Origin: Clostridiales bacterium
GTDB lineage: Bacteria; Bacillota; Clostridia; Saccharofermentanales; Saccharofermentanaceae
Length of the DNA: 64,000 bases
Reading direction: 5' to 3'
Assembly: GCA_017529925.1 (NCBI GenBank)
Contig: JAFXMZ010000028.1
Location: 1-64,000, forward strand
Part shown: positions 39,701 to 46,397 of the stretch, piece by piece
Layout: the number at the start of each line of letters is the position of its first letter
Numbering within the stretch: position 1 is the first letter of the stretch
The notes under the pieces: generated by a model
What the model saw: the letters and a program-made list of their open reading frames with translations, nothing else
Told to the model about the DNA's origin: nothing
Databases searched by the model: none
Position numbers and translations under genes: made by a program

Positions 39701-41587
39701 GGAAAGGACATCGCCATCCATAACATCATTCTTGGCGTTAAAGCGCAGCACCTCACCCCAGGAACCGATATCATCTACAGCAACGCCTGACGAATTTCTC
39801 TTGAGCTTCCATCCGCTCTCCGAGAATATGAGCGCATTATTACGGTAACCGACGATCTGGCCTAATCTGTAAGTATCTGCATCAGTAATATCAGGTGCTA
39901 TTCCGGAGATATCTGTATCACCCTTAAGCCTGAGAACACCTGATGCGAGCGATCCTATGAGTCCGCCTCCCTTAAAGCTGCCTCCGCTGATCCCGATCGT
40001 TACATCCTCGGCATCAACAAATGCATTATCAGCTTTTGCGATAAGTCCGCCGAAAGTCATCTGATTAGCACCGCCGGCATTTGAAAGGACAAAACCGTCA
40101 AGATCGATATAGACTGATCCGCCACCGGTATTGCCGACTTCGTCCATACTCTCACCTGCAAATGCAACAGCACCGCCGTAGAGAGTCGCACCTGAAGTTC
40201 TGGTAGGATTGGCAGTAACATCTGTGATCAGAAGTGTGTTCTCAAGAGAAGTATTATCATATCTTCCGATGAGACCGCCATAACCGACAGCTGATCCAAC
40301 CGCATGGGAAGAAACAACTGTTGTAGAGCCTGATATCTCTATATCAACCGCATCAGCATCAAGGACGCCGATAAGTCCGCCGACATAACCGCCACCGTTC
40401 ACCTGACAGTCGATATCATATACGGAAGTATCGATGATCTCATCAGAAGCCGGCTTGTAGTAACCATATAATGCGCCTGAACCGGAGGTTCCTTCGATAA
40501 GCTGACTGACAGGATACTCCGTTACACCTGAAGGAAGTGTGATCGTAACGGTACCTTCATCATTATGACCGACAAGACCGCCGGCATATTTACCCGCTTT
40601 TGTCGTTTTTATAGGAGTGGCGTCCGTCTGGACATTTGTTCCGGTATAAGAGAATGTACTTCCGGAAGCCATGCTGCCGACGAGACCGCCTGCATGACCG
40701 TAGTCTGTGGCGATCTCTGTAATAGCTCGGTCAGTCGTTAATGAAGCTGTAAGGGATGTCCCCTCCTGCATCGTACAGCAGATAAGTCCGATATCAAGAT
40801 CATTCTCAGTCATACCGTGAATATAAAGAGACCCGGTATCATCTTGAGTCTGATTCATTACGATATCCAGCGTAAGGGATGCAGAACCGTTACCGTCATT
40901 ACACATCGTACCGATGAAACCGCCGAAACTTCCGAGATAAGGGTCAGCCTCATCTCTTTCGGAAGGCTGGGTGACATTAAAGCTCCAGCTTGCGGGTGTA
41001 CCCTCGGGATCATGTACGACATACTGTGCGAGCAAAGGATAAGTATCCTTATGATTCTCGTTGAACTGCATCGCCTGCTCAGGATCATACTGTCTGGCGA
41101 TCGGGAACGGCTGTCCGTTATTGTCGATCGTAACACTGTCATAAACATAATTGAACAGAGGTGCATCAAGGTTAAGCGTGATATTATTATCAGTCTCAAT
41201 CCTTATCGATCCCTTGAAAGGCCTGGAAAAAGTACCGAGACCTGCAAAATCCTTCTCGAAATAGATAGTACTCGTTCCGCCCGTAGCAGCTATCGTGATC
41301 TGATCATTCTGGTGATATTTGTGATACTTAACGCAGTTTCTGGAATACTCGACAAAATCAGCAGGAGCGATGGTGATCTTATTATCAACATCATGCTGGA
41401 ATCTTGCATCAGGATCATCGTCATCTACCGACTCGATATCGGCAGCTATTACGACATTATTATCGCCGAAGCCTATATCGTTTCCGATAATAGAAAAATC
41501 GCCAAGCAGGAAAGCTGCCACCAGTGATATACTGATGAACTTCTTGAACGTTCTTCTGTTAATTATTTTCTTCAAACCCGATTTCAT
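30737..41587 (-). CDS. Giant secreted GLUG-repeat surface protein
   Basis: About 3,616 aa from the ATG at 41587, which has AAGGAG seven bases upstream. An in-frame start 48 bases earlier would overlap the upstream gene and lacks a ribosome site. A basic stretch and hydrophobic core with a VIAAD site form a signal peptide. Much of the protein is made of GLUG-type motifs (GGLVGSMAS, GGLIGRYDN, GGIIGWIAH, GGMLGYS, GGLLGFN, GGIVGYAAT, GGLIGQVN, GGILGYASN, GGIAGYISG, GGLIGGLNK and others), in at least two blocks, predicting a long beta-solenoid. The C-terminal about 900 residues lack GLUG and look like stacked beta domains. There is no LPxTG, sorting tail, SLH or C-terminal membrane helix, so retention must use another route. 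No protease motif was recognised. It is the fourth gene of a fibre operon. Confidence 0.88.
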   Translation of the reverse strand: MKSGLKKIINRRTFKKFISISLVAAFLLGDFSIIGNDIGFGDNNVVIAADIESVDDDDPDARFQHDVDNKITIAPADFVEYSRNCVKYHKYHQNDQITIAATGGTSTIYFEKDFAGLGTFSRPFKGSIRIETDNNITLNLDAPLFNYVYDSVTIDNNGQPFPIARQYDPEQAMQFNENHKDTYPLLAQYVVHDPEGTPASWSFNVTQPSERDEADPYLGSFGGFIGTMCNDGNGSASLTLDIVMNQTQDDTGSLYIHGMTENDLDIGLICCTMQEGTSLTASLTTDRAITEIATDYGHAGGLVGSMASGSTFSYTGTNVQTDATPIKTTKAGKYAGGLVGHNDEGTVTITLPSGVTEYPVSQLIEGTSGSGALYGYYKPASDEIIDTSVYDIDCQVNGGGYVGGLIGVLDADAVDIEISGSTTVVSSHAVGSAVGYGGLIGRYDNTSLENTLLITDVTANPTRTSGATLYGGAVAFAGESMDEVGNTGGGSVYIDLDGFVLSNAGGANQMTFGGLIAKADNAFVDAEDVTIGISGGSFKGGGLIGSLASGVLRLKGDTDISGIAPDITDADTYRLGQIVGYRNNALIFSESGWKLKRNSSGVAVDDIGSWGEVLRFNAKNDVMDGDVLSETEETIGGNVVFTVDEIGHCVTVPDISTSTDPETWEEFYAVGSVADFVDIALYMQMFDSQYDGVLRFDGSSDLLDATIGLTSDIDLSGVGISTFTRDNFETISIEDSYKCSFTGYFNGNGHTINLSIGEPYGYIGDTAITSHSAEGFGKIYRHIYLGLFGITDSSSQTASNVTLTGNVYTKALRDNAYVGSLAGRSTGYVILDGVHLADTVTDGAHSTNYVLEGDKHIYYGGLIGQIASSVSEIDIENSSAACNTSVSNTNADSCYGGIIGWIAHNSQSASWVFHNIDVSGNITKTSANTTNKIGGLIAAIAEYSGTSQREMDLESININGLTISSAGSSGSDVSIGGMLGYSWLNVNPVFHNVQVNNGSSVTLTGTSANKGDLAGLVYNGTGYWKVEPYEIEQYDAANDTTIYVHKEGISINDITVTSANARSFGMIINRGVASNSAVYLEILADSNGKKAYNIDANISTADKLSGLASGCVFDELVAYSAFDGKVLSNGQGVVSVNTGFVTDGTNSSNSYIAQTNRGNVPNPNTRYYYDLDVIRDGSSDPELLMRWALHLYAHSSIKTYFTTGWINGSTTSIPSGNYDMTGYSWYPVDYSGTININGTFKFYNSEFEASEQVKSNSETYGYKRTSLYDNTLDSMTQHHLMHCGLLRNVFGTCNIVGTVNLMGNVGLAGRTGSKESGALIFGSIYGDSAAEMSTFNVSGYLNLAGIKVSGISSTEYAPLLINKIGGFTTINVKNIKNTNVYQDNEKIGSSLIGNAGSQNATNINVSFSNIRLDGRIANDNDAYGLDSVYGTKSSLFTRATFLNSLMYSSGSGVYNFNLSEDWTDNGGSYSRTASQGVTYGSEISDSTTRNQYYNLEFWYKDQPGDVYTNYAQPVGTNPTDFSGFLPYVYDVSTADNVDSEKKYQIKVNHADLTMSGCGTYNDPYILTSPADFTNIVNIMNGSYSSEVTITLPNLNAANTTWNATSLKQKKWDDYGDSVYTFNSSSGKYVCDGTNGYDKAVVSNYLAGAFYKLESGSTITLPSNFKGFGSTNTEANVFRGVIVGNNSTIVLQGSDPLIYQSNGSVVKDLNIVVDAQSDITIDQSSASLFTYGYNSGGKAYGAVIGKIQGGDNIIDNVTVSFGNSHIKVKGNYAVAIPVGGYVGVVIKGSLIFRGMEKYRASDALWNSISGLSPTTVKDNSNNTNLLYTDAANKVPNMKWLYVNPIVGRVINGAVFTEGDAYRPFENGTRDGVYIKTSSSDPDPSNADDYSSIAVDTQYEKYSQPVTMRNGTKNYSIADISDHLEMFTTDSEHSVPERTSGFTESQDFRRFIRIDLDIPNAQSLYVMSLVTQSGLGGSNFLQRQDRNKGSINNNPIYYPSNYNKPVGGFLNTGDYGISPYFKYRATHVADYSYVGNCGGGNIPEPVSGQASYADYSNAKTDNAQFNRSGGDTNHSYQHGLEAIPYIIGKYTPKLPTVTAGHAANQYDANYYNNITGKELGYVAFSLTQQYSYLYLEFTGDNTVYYMPDGFRGLGCLGYDNFISGGGNSWTETYQDMLVHLFGIEGNGNTINLNMSLYSYNGSYDKYAVANDTPGFGFIDAMMMNKTCAVGTASGGRYDNIDPTDTEHQIRNFTLTGKVRSEVIDASTGNYCSHNSSINSNKYVSVGGLAGNVVYRSGNSHGSDIFVVSIADMNLSDLKVYGVRNTGGLLGFNKSENDKGAITYINNITTSDLEVSSGIYTGGLIGRSEQTSLEISDVTISEPDIKTDLAFASGSITDNATGGIVGYAATSSNNGPVYLHDITIGSLTPGNDYYSYIGYTEPSSYPTNKAYETVRVGGLIGQVNTNSSTMIGSSGDDHIDYNTIIDKCNIFNVDIIGHKSGGIIGSSESSTCYIGVTDSIVKSTTSVPHTIQGEKLANTSSDNYGGAGGILGYASNLNNKFDVKNCNVSGYMLYSYKNAGGIAGYISGSDTYTAKICDTSVNGIRIKINNRAGGLIGGLNKSLSGYNILTNNIQFTSPDGNMTAYGNIVGNNGSKVIKIAGLSKQGLSDNDLVNMNYHKQSQMVGNYADTNTSRYGSGGYVIFADYEGVCLTANKNIIASGVNDDDNVDPNEYMIESGSSTINNYPYVNTSPKRLIDPSNQYLTGDAVSKLTYDASIFTKIIRERNSNAVGAYTNFNVVSAATQTNIRNKFSTAYAEFPKDTVPSTYNFPLLVIDDNDYTAVTDMINTYINVLANTKGENYAVNNDMHRVSLNKCTYDGTQFVIDPASNSANLKRVVIGNQNYFRMTPASVDNADQNVAQFSLIDVQFLDPSDNTKVAYHLYVPVYVKKLLQFRFNAAILNGTEYYDDAYSGYNGNVVFENLGNPVTIRFEYIYNRTPAEWKDAINSGDSVLCNINKALSVNKHSGDWPSGTRMVLVDANNKDKYYYLDDAPNGDVIDLHTFVNGSDYFTAAPLNNLMTVTVGQPGDNTPRNLIPTTSDDPRAIVRSGNDYYRFIEDTEEDNALTNDQKYAVTSVSAVEPEVYYLTIFTPKNTSDSNIYHYEIRSLDKLTKIDDNDEGWRPNQVVKNANKTVGLFTGNLFTNSLTMSVTSATGDLEMNSSNKRLQVTMTSTIGLNGTAEQKQSVANNMSASSNYATIYQTFLATYDKKSTVGGQSEYGVNTIAPPTVNILTYDYYKGAGKTGTAYPITGYQDIVTENHVELRNNKNLISEISNAANGYSVTIDVGYYLTYEDPDDLVYQFPANEDENSGVGSRVVGYSNIGSTAESATYSASSWKYDNEINRYYTADLKKATLTYNAVRTTGELAGPYSELGINPLEEIEDNKSLIHTQAQYDVSKLKEKGDYIEITVRLSRKLNYNQYLPIDTYIENMKIYGLNDVVIFDQSMQGNEKTTNDAYGNMLYKVTKSSDVYTIRVRADQVKTLGDISDGRFLFPIDFEVKTGDDLFNNNGLMYSNYRVSVEAKMFAEADSAANSYYVPSLCNDYLIYTNAKVNPEVIESGT

Positions 41588-41607
41588 CCTTATTCTCCTT
41601 GTGATCA

Positions 41608-42681
41608 CTACTGCGAGATATTGACTCTTATCCATGCCCCTGTCTGCTCATCTGAAGCTTTGTTATAAGCAAACAGCGTATCCCATGTCGCAGGATCAGT
41701 CGTATCATCCAGTATGCCCTTCTTGTAAAGCTGGATCGAATATCTGTTCCTGTTTTCCTTTGCCGTATCACCCGTATCTGCATTGATCACCAATGTATGC
41801 CATCCGCTCAGGTCAACGCCCTGATCGATGACTTCATTGGCAGCAAATGAATATACCTTCTTGAGGTTATCGTAGAAGTACTTGTTGAGTTCTACTTTCG
41901 ATGTATCCCACTTGATCGTTATCGTAGCAGCACCGGAACCGCTGACTATGAGGTTATAGCCGTCAAAATCAACAGGAGAATTGGTATCTGTCTTCTCACT
42001 GATACTAGCCTTCCATCCGTTCGAGGCAGATGAAGAAGTAGTCTTGAGACCTATAACACCGGATATCGTCCTGAGATCCTGATAGACATTTCCATTATTA
42101 TCAAGAGTAGGTACGGCTCTTACACGGATACAGTAATCATCATCATTCTCAACACTCCATCCGGAAGAGAATCTTATGATGAAATGATCCGTATCCGATA
42201 CACTTCCATATGCAAGCTTCTGATTCGTAAAGCTTCCGGAAGTATTGCTGTCATTAAGGACTACAGACGTATTATCAGGTGCTATTACCGTGATGGACCT
42301 GTTACCCATGGATACTGCAAGATCATTACCTGACTTATCTGTCAGTTTGAACTCGAGGTCATAATTGATATCGAGAGGATAAAGACTGTTAAGATCATCA
42401 AGGCTGTAGTTCCAAAGATAAAGGTCGCAGTCATAGGTACCGCTTGCCTTGGTCTTTGTATATTTAGGCCTGTAGACATTATCTCCGGATTCGACAAGGA
42501 TATTTGAAGAGAACCTCATTCCGGGACCTGCCTTTGAGACAACGACTCTATGCATGCTGCTTACCGTAGCGGTATATTCAGCAAATACGATAAATGACAT
42601 CGAAAACAGGGTTACGGAAACAGCAACGATCCAGATAAGGAGCCACTGCTTCTTTACGAATCTATATATCCTGTTTGCCAT
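41608..42681 (-). CDS. Membrane-anchored extracellular beta-rich protein (minor fibre component candidate)
   Basis: 357 aa. A basic N-terminus and one hydrophobic segment (about residues 13-34) are followed by an Asn/Asp/Ser/Thr-rich extracellular region that looks like beta-sandwich domains. No known family is recognised from sequence. It has no AWF motif, unlike its two upstream neighbours. Its stop is 20 bases before the giant protein start, so the two are likely cotranslated and may interact, for example by anchoring the giant protein. Confidence 0.7.
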   Translation of the reverse strand: MANRIYRFVKKQWLLIWIVAVSVTLFSMSFIVFAEYTATVSSMHRVVVSKAGPGMRFSSNILVESGDNVYRPKYTKTKASGTYDCDLYLWNYSLDDLNSLYPLDINYDLEFKLTDKSGNDLAVSMGNRSITVIAPDNTSVVLNDSNTSGSFTNQKLAYGSVSDTDHFIIRFSSGWSVENDDDYCIRVRAVPTLDNNGNVYQDLRTISGVIGLKTTSSSASNGWKASISEKTDTNSPVDFDGYNLIVSGSGAATITIKWDTSKVELNKYFYDNLKKVYSFAANEVIDQGVDLSGWHTLVINADTGDTAKENRNRYSIQLYKKGILDDTTDPATWDTLFAYNKASDEQTGAWIRVNISQ

Positions 42682-42706
42682 ATACAGTGCCTCCTTTCCT
42701 CAAGAA

Positions 42707-43507
42707 TCAGCTCTTTCTCTCAACAGAGAGATAGATAAGATCGGTCTCTTTATTGTTAAGGTGTCCTACTTCCCAGGAAACCTCAAGGATAAAGTAGTTA
42801 CAGAACTTTTTCGTGTTAGGATCGATATTCGAATCGATTGTTGCCTGCCAGTATGAGGGAACGCTGTCAAAATGAACATTGGTATTGCTTCCGTATGTAT
42901 TCTGATAGAAGACCTCTGAAGCATCCCTCTTTGCAACAGTCGGATCACTGTCATTAACGAGATTAAAATATCTGCCGTTCACTTCATTGCCCTTGCTGTA
43001 ATGTACATCGCCGGATGCAACATCATCGAAAACAAGCGTATTCTCGGGCTTATTCTCATCGGGGCCTACATTTTCCTGATCAGAGGCCTTGGGATGAAGT
43101 GATGCTGAAACGTCTGCTCCAGTCCCGTTAGGCAGCTCGGTCGCTTCATAGATCTTGTATGTAAAACCGTTATTGTTCGTATGAGCAAGCTGAAGAGTAT
43201 ACTCGTTCGTGCTCTCACCGGAAACAGTAAAGACATAGAGCTTGCTCAAAACAGGAACCCCGTTAACATCCTCAGTTACATCGATCTCGTCGAGATTAAA
43301 GAATTTACGGTCTTCCCTGTGAGCTGCATTGATGAAGAGAGAATTAGGATACTTGACCTTAAACATCTCTGCCGCTTTCTGCTGACCGTTAAACCATGCA
43401 AATACAGGAATAAGGACAACAAGGCACACCGTAAGGACAGATGCAACTATCAGCTGTATCTTCCTCTTTGTGTAAGCACTGTTCTTCTGTTTAACCTGCC
43501 TTCTCAT
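42707..43507 (-). CDS. TasA/camelysin-like anchored protein with SipW-type signal
   Basis: 266 aa. The N-terminus is very basic, then hydrophobic to residue 36, ending PVFAWF at residues 34-39. This resembles the SipW-dependent signal peptide of TasA/camelysin-type proteins. The remainder is an acidic, probably beta-rich extracellular domain (FTVSGESTNEYTLQLAHTNN segment) with a WEVGH stretch near the end. It is the second gene of the giant-protein operon. Assignment to the family rests on the signal and context, not on a clear domain match. Confidence 0.68.
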   Translation of the reverse strand: MRRQVKQKNSAYTKRKIQLIVASVLTVCLVVLIPVFAWFNGQQKAAEMFKVKYPNSLFINAAHREDRKFFNLDEIDVTEDVNGVPVLSKLYVFTVSGESTNEYTLQLAHTNNNGFTYKIYEATELPNGTGADVSASLHPKASDQENVGPDENKPENTLVFDDVASGDVHYSKGNEVNGRYFNLVNDSDPTVAKRDASEVFYQNTYGSNTNVHFDSVPSYWQATIDSNIDPNTKKFCNYFILEVSWEVGHLNNKETDLIYLSVERKS

Positions 43508-43528
43508 CTGTCTGCTCCCTTATCTTTA

Positions 43529-44734
43529 TCAGACTTCTTCAACCGTAACTTCTATCATGAAGTATGCTATGCCCGTACCGATCATAAAATCCGCATTGTT
43601 GTAACCCGAGCTCAGCAAATTGTAATTGAGCGGGACATCGGCATTATCGATCATATCGTCTATCGTAGATTCGATAAGAGCCTCTATCTCGGAATCGGTC
43701 TTTCCTTCCTTCTGCTCTTCCGTAAGTGATGCAATCTTCTCAAGATCGTGGAATACGGAAGCTTTGTTCTCCTTCAGATACTCGATAACTGCTGCCTTAT
43801 CCGTACCGGATGCTGCATTGCTGTCCTCAACAAGCGGTATATTCCTTCCTCGCAGCCCGGATGTATTATCCTTCAGTGCTATCTGACCGAAAGTATTGGC
43901 CCAGACCCAGTTGATAGAGATCGGATATGCCGTTCCCGAAGTAAGATTATTCTCACTGAAGGACAGGACTCTTGTATCGATCGGATCTGAGTAACTGTAC
44001 TGTGAAGGTACGGAAGACTCATTCTCGAAGAACATGATATGACCCTTGAGGTATTCTTCGGCACTTGTGAGCCTCTCGAGATCACCTTCTGATATCCTGC
44101 ATGTCTCTGTAGAAACATCAGATACTGCCATAAGTACCCTCTCGGTCTCATAAACAGGATTACCGTTCTTATCGACTACAGGCTCTCCATTCTTGACTTC
44201 CTGGATCTTATCGCCGTTCCCGTCGAGAGTATAAAGATCGACATATGCATAACCGACAACATTGAGAGTAAACTCAAGGCTGAGGCTTCCGTCATGCTTA
44301 GGGATAACATAAAGGCTGAGCTTGCCGCTGCTGTCGGGACCGACATCGGCCGGAATGCTCTCATCGATATCCTCAGTTGAAGGATCATCCGCAGTCGGGA
44401 CAAACATAAGCTTCAGATTGTCGGTATTGAGAGACGCATAATACATATCGTTGTGTGCTGATGCATCAGGATAGATCCCTACAACACCGATGGAATACTC
44501 AGGATTGAGGAGCGAGAATACATCATTATTCCTGACAGCAGTACCCTTGGTGGCAATATCGTAATTCCTTGTGCTGACAGTAATGCTCATACCGCTCGTA
44601 TCGGATTCCTTGGACATAACAAACCATGCTATCGTAGCCAGTATGAATACGATAAGCGAGAACAGCAGAAGTATCACAGTCTTATTGAGATACTTTCTGA
44701 CTTTTTTGTCTTCTGTCCTTACTGCCTTTGTCAC
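43529..44734 (-). CDS. TasA/camelysin-like anchored protein with SipW-type signal, first gene of the giant-protein operon
   Basis: 401 aa from a GTG at 44734, with AAGGAG five bases upstream; a further in-frame GTG at 44770 has no ribosome site. The basic N-terminus and hydrophobic segment end with ATIAWF at residues 33-38, then SGMSITVSTRNYDIA, close to the start of the major subunit at 53112. A long extracellular region follows, with STRNYDIATKG and, near the C-terminus, NYNLLSSGYNNADFMIGTG. A strong promoter lies upstream. Its role is probably a fibre subunit or adaptor. Confidence 0.75.
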   Translation of the reverse strand: MTKAVRTEDKKVRKYLNKTVILLLFSLIVFILATIAWFVMSKESDTSGMSITVSTRNYDIATKGTAVRNNDVFSLLNPEYSIGVVGIYPDASAHNDMYYASLNTDNLKLMFVPTADDPSTEDIDESIPADVGPDSSGKLSLYVIPKHDGSLSLEFTLNVVGYAYVDLYTLDGNGDKIQEVKNGEPVVDKNGNPVYETERVLMAVSDVSTETCRISEGDLERLTSAEEYLKGHIMFFENESSVPSQYSYSDPIDTRVLSFSENNLTSGTAYPISINWVWANTFGQIALKDNTSGLRGRNIPLVEDSNAASGTDKAAVIEYLKENKASVFHDLEKIASLTEEQKEGKTDSEIEALIESTIDDMIDNADVPLNYNLLSSGYNNADFMIGTGIAYFMIEVTVEEV

Positions 44735-44790
44735 AATTGCTCCTTTTTGATCTTGGGCATAATACCCCACGATCAGTTTTTGTCACATTT

Positions 44791-44819
44791 ATTATAATAT
44801 TGAAAAAGTCAAATAGCAA
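44791..44819 (-). promoter_or_regulatory. Sigma-A-type promoter of the giant-protein operon
   Basis: On the - strand TTGCTA (44819-44814), 17-bp spacer, TATAAT (44796-44791), 57 bases before the GTG start at 44734. A second TTGACT lies inside the spacer region but gives a wrong distance. Confidence 0.8.
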
Positions 44820-44846
44820 TAAAACAAGCGGTCTTTCGGCCGCTTG
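44820..44846 (-). terminator. Rho-independent terminator of the head (EAL-SipW-AAA) operon
   Basis: CAAGCGG (44825-44831) and CCGCTTG (44840-44846) form the stem; on the - strand it is followed by TTTTATT. It separates the operon starting near 52.8 kb from the one starting at 44.7 kb, and abuts the next promoter. Confidence 0.85.
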
Positions 44847-44988
44847 AACACCCTTTAAAAGGGGTTTAGATACAGAATTCTGTCATAATTTCGCCTTTAT
44901 TTACATCGTGTTAACACTTTGTTATTTTTGACACAGGAAAAAGACCATCACACAACAGATAAAGGCGATTATCCGTCAGTATAAGATA
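44847..44988. other. Palindrome-rich 3' untranslated stretch
   Basis: No ORF. It has a 10-bp inverted repeat TCGCCTTTAT (44891-44900) / ATAAAGGCGA (44959-44968), a perfect palindrome ACAGAATTCTGT (44872-44883), another GTGTTAACAC (44908-44917) and the near-palindrome CCCTTTAAAAGGG (44851-44863). They could be operators for the promoter at 44791 or a structured 3' UTR or small RNA. Confidence 0.6.
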
Positions 44989-45213
44989 TCAGAGTGAATC
45001 AAATCTCTTCTGCAGTTCGATCATATGATTTCTGCAGGCAGTGATCTCTCCCGTATATTTATTGAACCATTCAACGTCAGCGTCATTTGGTTCCTCCTGC
45101 AAAAGGATAGCCTGAACAAGCGCCGACTGTGATCTGGAGCGTTTGCGCTCGATCTCGACGATAGTCTTTCTGCAGGTGTTGATCTCTCTTTTCAATCTGC
45201 TCTTCTCACTCAT
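44989..45213 (-). CDS. Small coiled-coil protein
   Basis: 74 aa, highly charged, predicted all-helical: RLKREINTCRKTIVEIERKR then a second helix ending ELQKRFDSL. Two Cys are present. No signal or membrane segment, so cytosolic. The start is an ATG 22 bases after the one-TM gene with AAGG nearby. No family recognised; as the last gene of the AAA+/SipW operon it may be a small adaptor. It has no competing ORF and codon use looks like its neighbours. Confidence 0.65.
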   Translation of the reverse strand: MSEKSRLKREINTCRKTIVEIERKRSRSQSALVQAILLQEEPNDADVEWFNKYTGEITACRNHMIELQKRFDSL

Positions 45214-45235
45214 ATTCTTACCTAACCTTTCTGTG

Positions 45236-45757
45236 TCAATATCCTTTCAGGTCAATAGAATCGACCAGTTCTCTGGCTTCGTCATAACCTTTATCAAGGT
45301 CAACATCAATATCCTTCAGGGCCTGTAAAGCCGCTTCGAGATTCTCATCCTCCTGCATCTGGTCCGGATACTTAAGGAATACGGTATACAGCTCATTTAT
45401 GGCCTTCTGCTCTTCCTCAAAATCATCGATAAGGAATGCAAAGGAACTGACAGAGTTCATATCAGCAACGATCCTCCTGTACCTGAACTCGAAGTCTCCC
45501 TCAGCATTGTTATATGACTCTATATCGTCTATGACCTTTTCGATACAGGCTTTATACTCCTTTCTGAAGGTCTGTTGAACAGTCTTTTTCTCATCAAGAT
45601 AGAGTGCAATGAAGACAGCCAGCGCTATGAGCGTGATTATCGCGATAAACACTGCCCTCAGCATCTTTTTCTTCATGATATACTCCTGCCCGTTATCGCG
45701 CGCAGTATATCTGAACATCTCCTGAATCCGGTCTTTATTGTCCTTCTTCTTTGCCAT
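45236..45757 (-). CDS. Single-pass membrane protein with helical C-terminal domain
   Basis: 173 aa: a charged cytosolic N-terminus of about 32 residues, one transmembrane helix (33-54), then an acidic helical domain (EYKACIEKVIDDIESYNNAE and so on). No family recognised. Its start lies 23 bases inside the upstream SipW gene, implying translational coupling. It may be a scaffold for the peptidase/AAA+ complex; this is inference. Confidence 0.7.
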   Translation of the reverse strand: MAKKKDNKDRIQEMFRYTARDNGQEYIMKKKMLRAVFIAIITLIALAVFIALYLDEKKTVQQTFRKEYKACIEKVIDDIESYNNAEGDFEFRYRRIVADMNSVSSFAFLIDDFEEEQKAINELYTVFLKYPDQMQEDENLEAALQALKDIDVDLDKGYDEARELVDSIDLKGY

Positions 45758-46397
45758 CTTTATCCTCTTCCCGTTTCTTCAGATACTCCTCAACAGCTTT
45801 ACGTTTGATCTTCTCGATCTCATCCTGCTCCTCTTCAAGTTCTTCCTCTTCTATTATCTTCTTCCTCAGTGACGCTATCGTCTTCACCTCAAAGAAGGAT
45901 ATGAACAGCACCGGTATGATAACAAGAACAAACAGAAGCTTCTTCTTATCCGCAAAAGAGCCTATCCACCTGAAGAACCGTGCTTTTCCGGTGTACCGGC
46001 CGACTACTTTCGAGGGGTTTACGGGATAATCATCTGATAATGTGTTAGCATCACCCTTGGTCCTGTACGAACCGTCGTCGTTTATGCCGATTATCCTGTG
46101 TGTTACTACACTTCCCCTGACATCGGGATCATCAGAGTAGAATGCGATGATATCGCCCTCTTTAAGGGCCTGATCTCCGGGATCGGAGACTATTATGAAA
46201 TCCCCTGTATGGATTGTCGGCTCCATACTTCCCGTAACTACTCTCATGACACTCTTTCCGAAGATCTTTATGACCTTTCCCCTGCCCGTATTTATCATGA
46301 CATATGCCGTAAATATCATTACGGCTGCCATCACGATAAACGCGATAACGTCAAGTGCCGTGCTCCTGCTGTCCGCCGTTTTGTTGATCAGCTTCAT
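45735..46397 (-). CDS. SipW-type (ER/archaeal-type) signal peptidase I, copy 1
   Basis: 220 aa. A transmembrane helix (about 15-36) precedes the catalytic VVTGSMEPTIHTGDFIIV with Ser57. The general base is His100 in VVTHRIIG, not Lys, which defines the SipW/ER class. GDANTLSDDYPVNPSKVVGRY is the next conserved block. A second hydrophobic helix (153-169) and a very acidic/basic cytosolic tail follow. In Bacillus, SipW processes TasA and TapA. It begins right after the DUF2357-like gene and overlaps the next gene by 23 bases. Probable role: cleaving the AWF-type signals encoded here. Confidence 0.9.
   Translation of the reverse strand: MKLINKTADSRSTALDVIAFIVMAAVMIFTAYVMINTGRGKVIKIFGKSVMRVVTGSMEPTIHTGDFIIVSDPGDQALKEGDIIAFYSDDPDVRGSVVTHRIIGINDDGSYRTKGDANTLSDDYPVNPSKVVGRYTGKARFFRWIGSFADKKKLLFVLVIIPVLFISFFEVKTIASLRKKIIEEEELEEEQDEIEKIKRKAVEEYLKKREEDKDGKEEGQ

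Noticed and set aside
40817-41527. Open frame of 236 codons opposite the giant gene
   Set aside because: Shadow of a low-stop reverse frame; no start signal, no recognisable protein features.
41588-41635. Earlier start for the giant gene at 41635
   Set aside because: It overlaps the end of the upstream gene and lacks a ribosome site, while the ATG at 41587 has AAGGAG at ideal distance.
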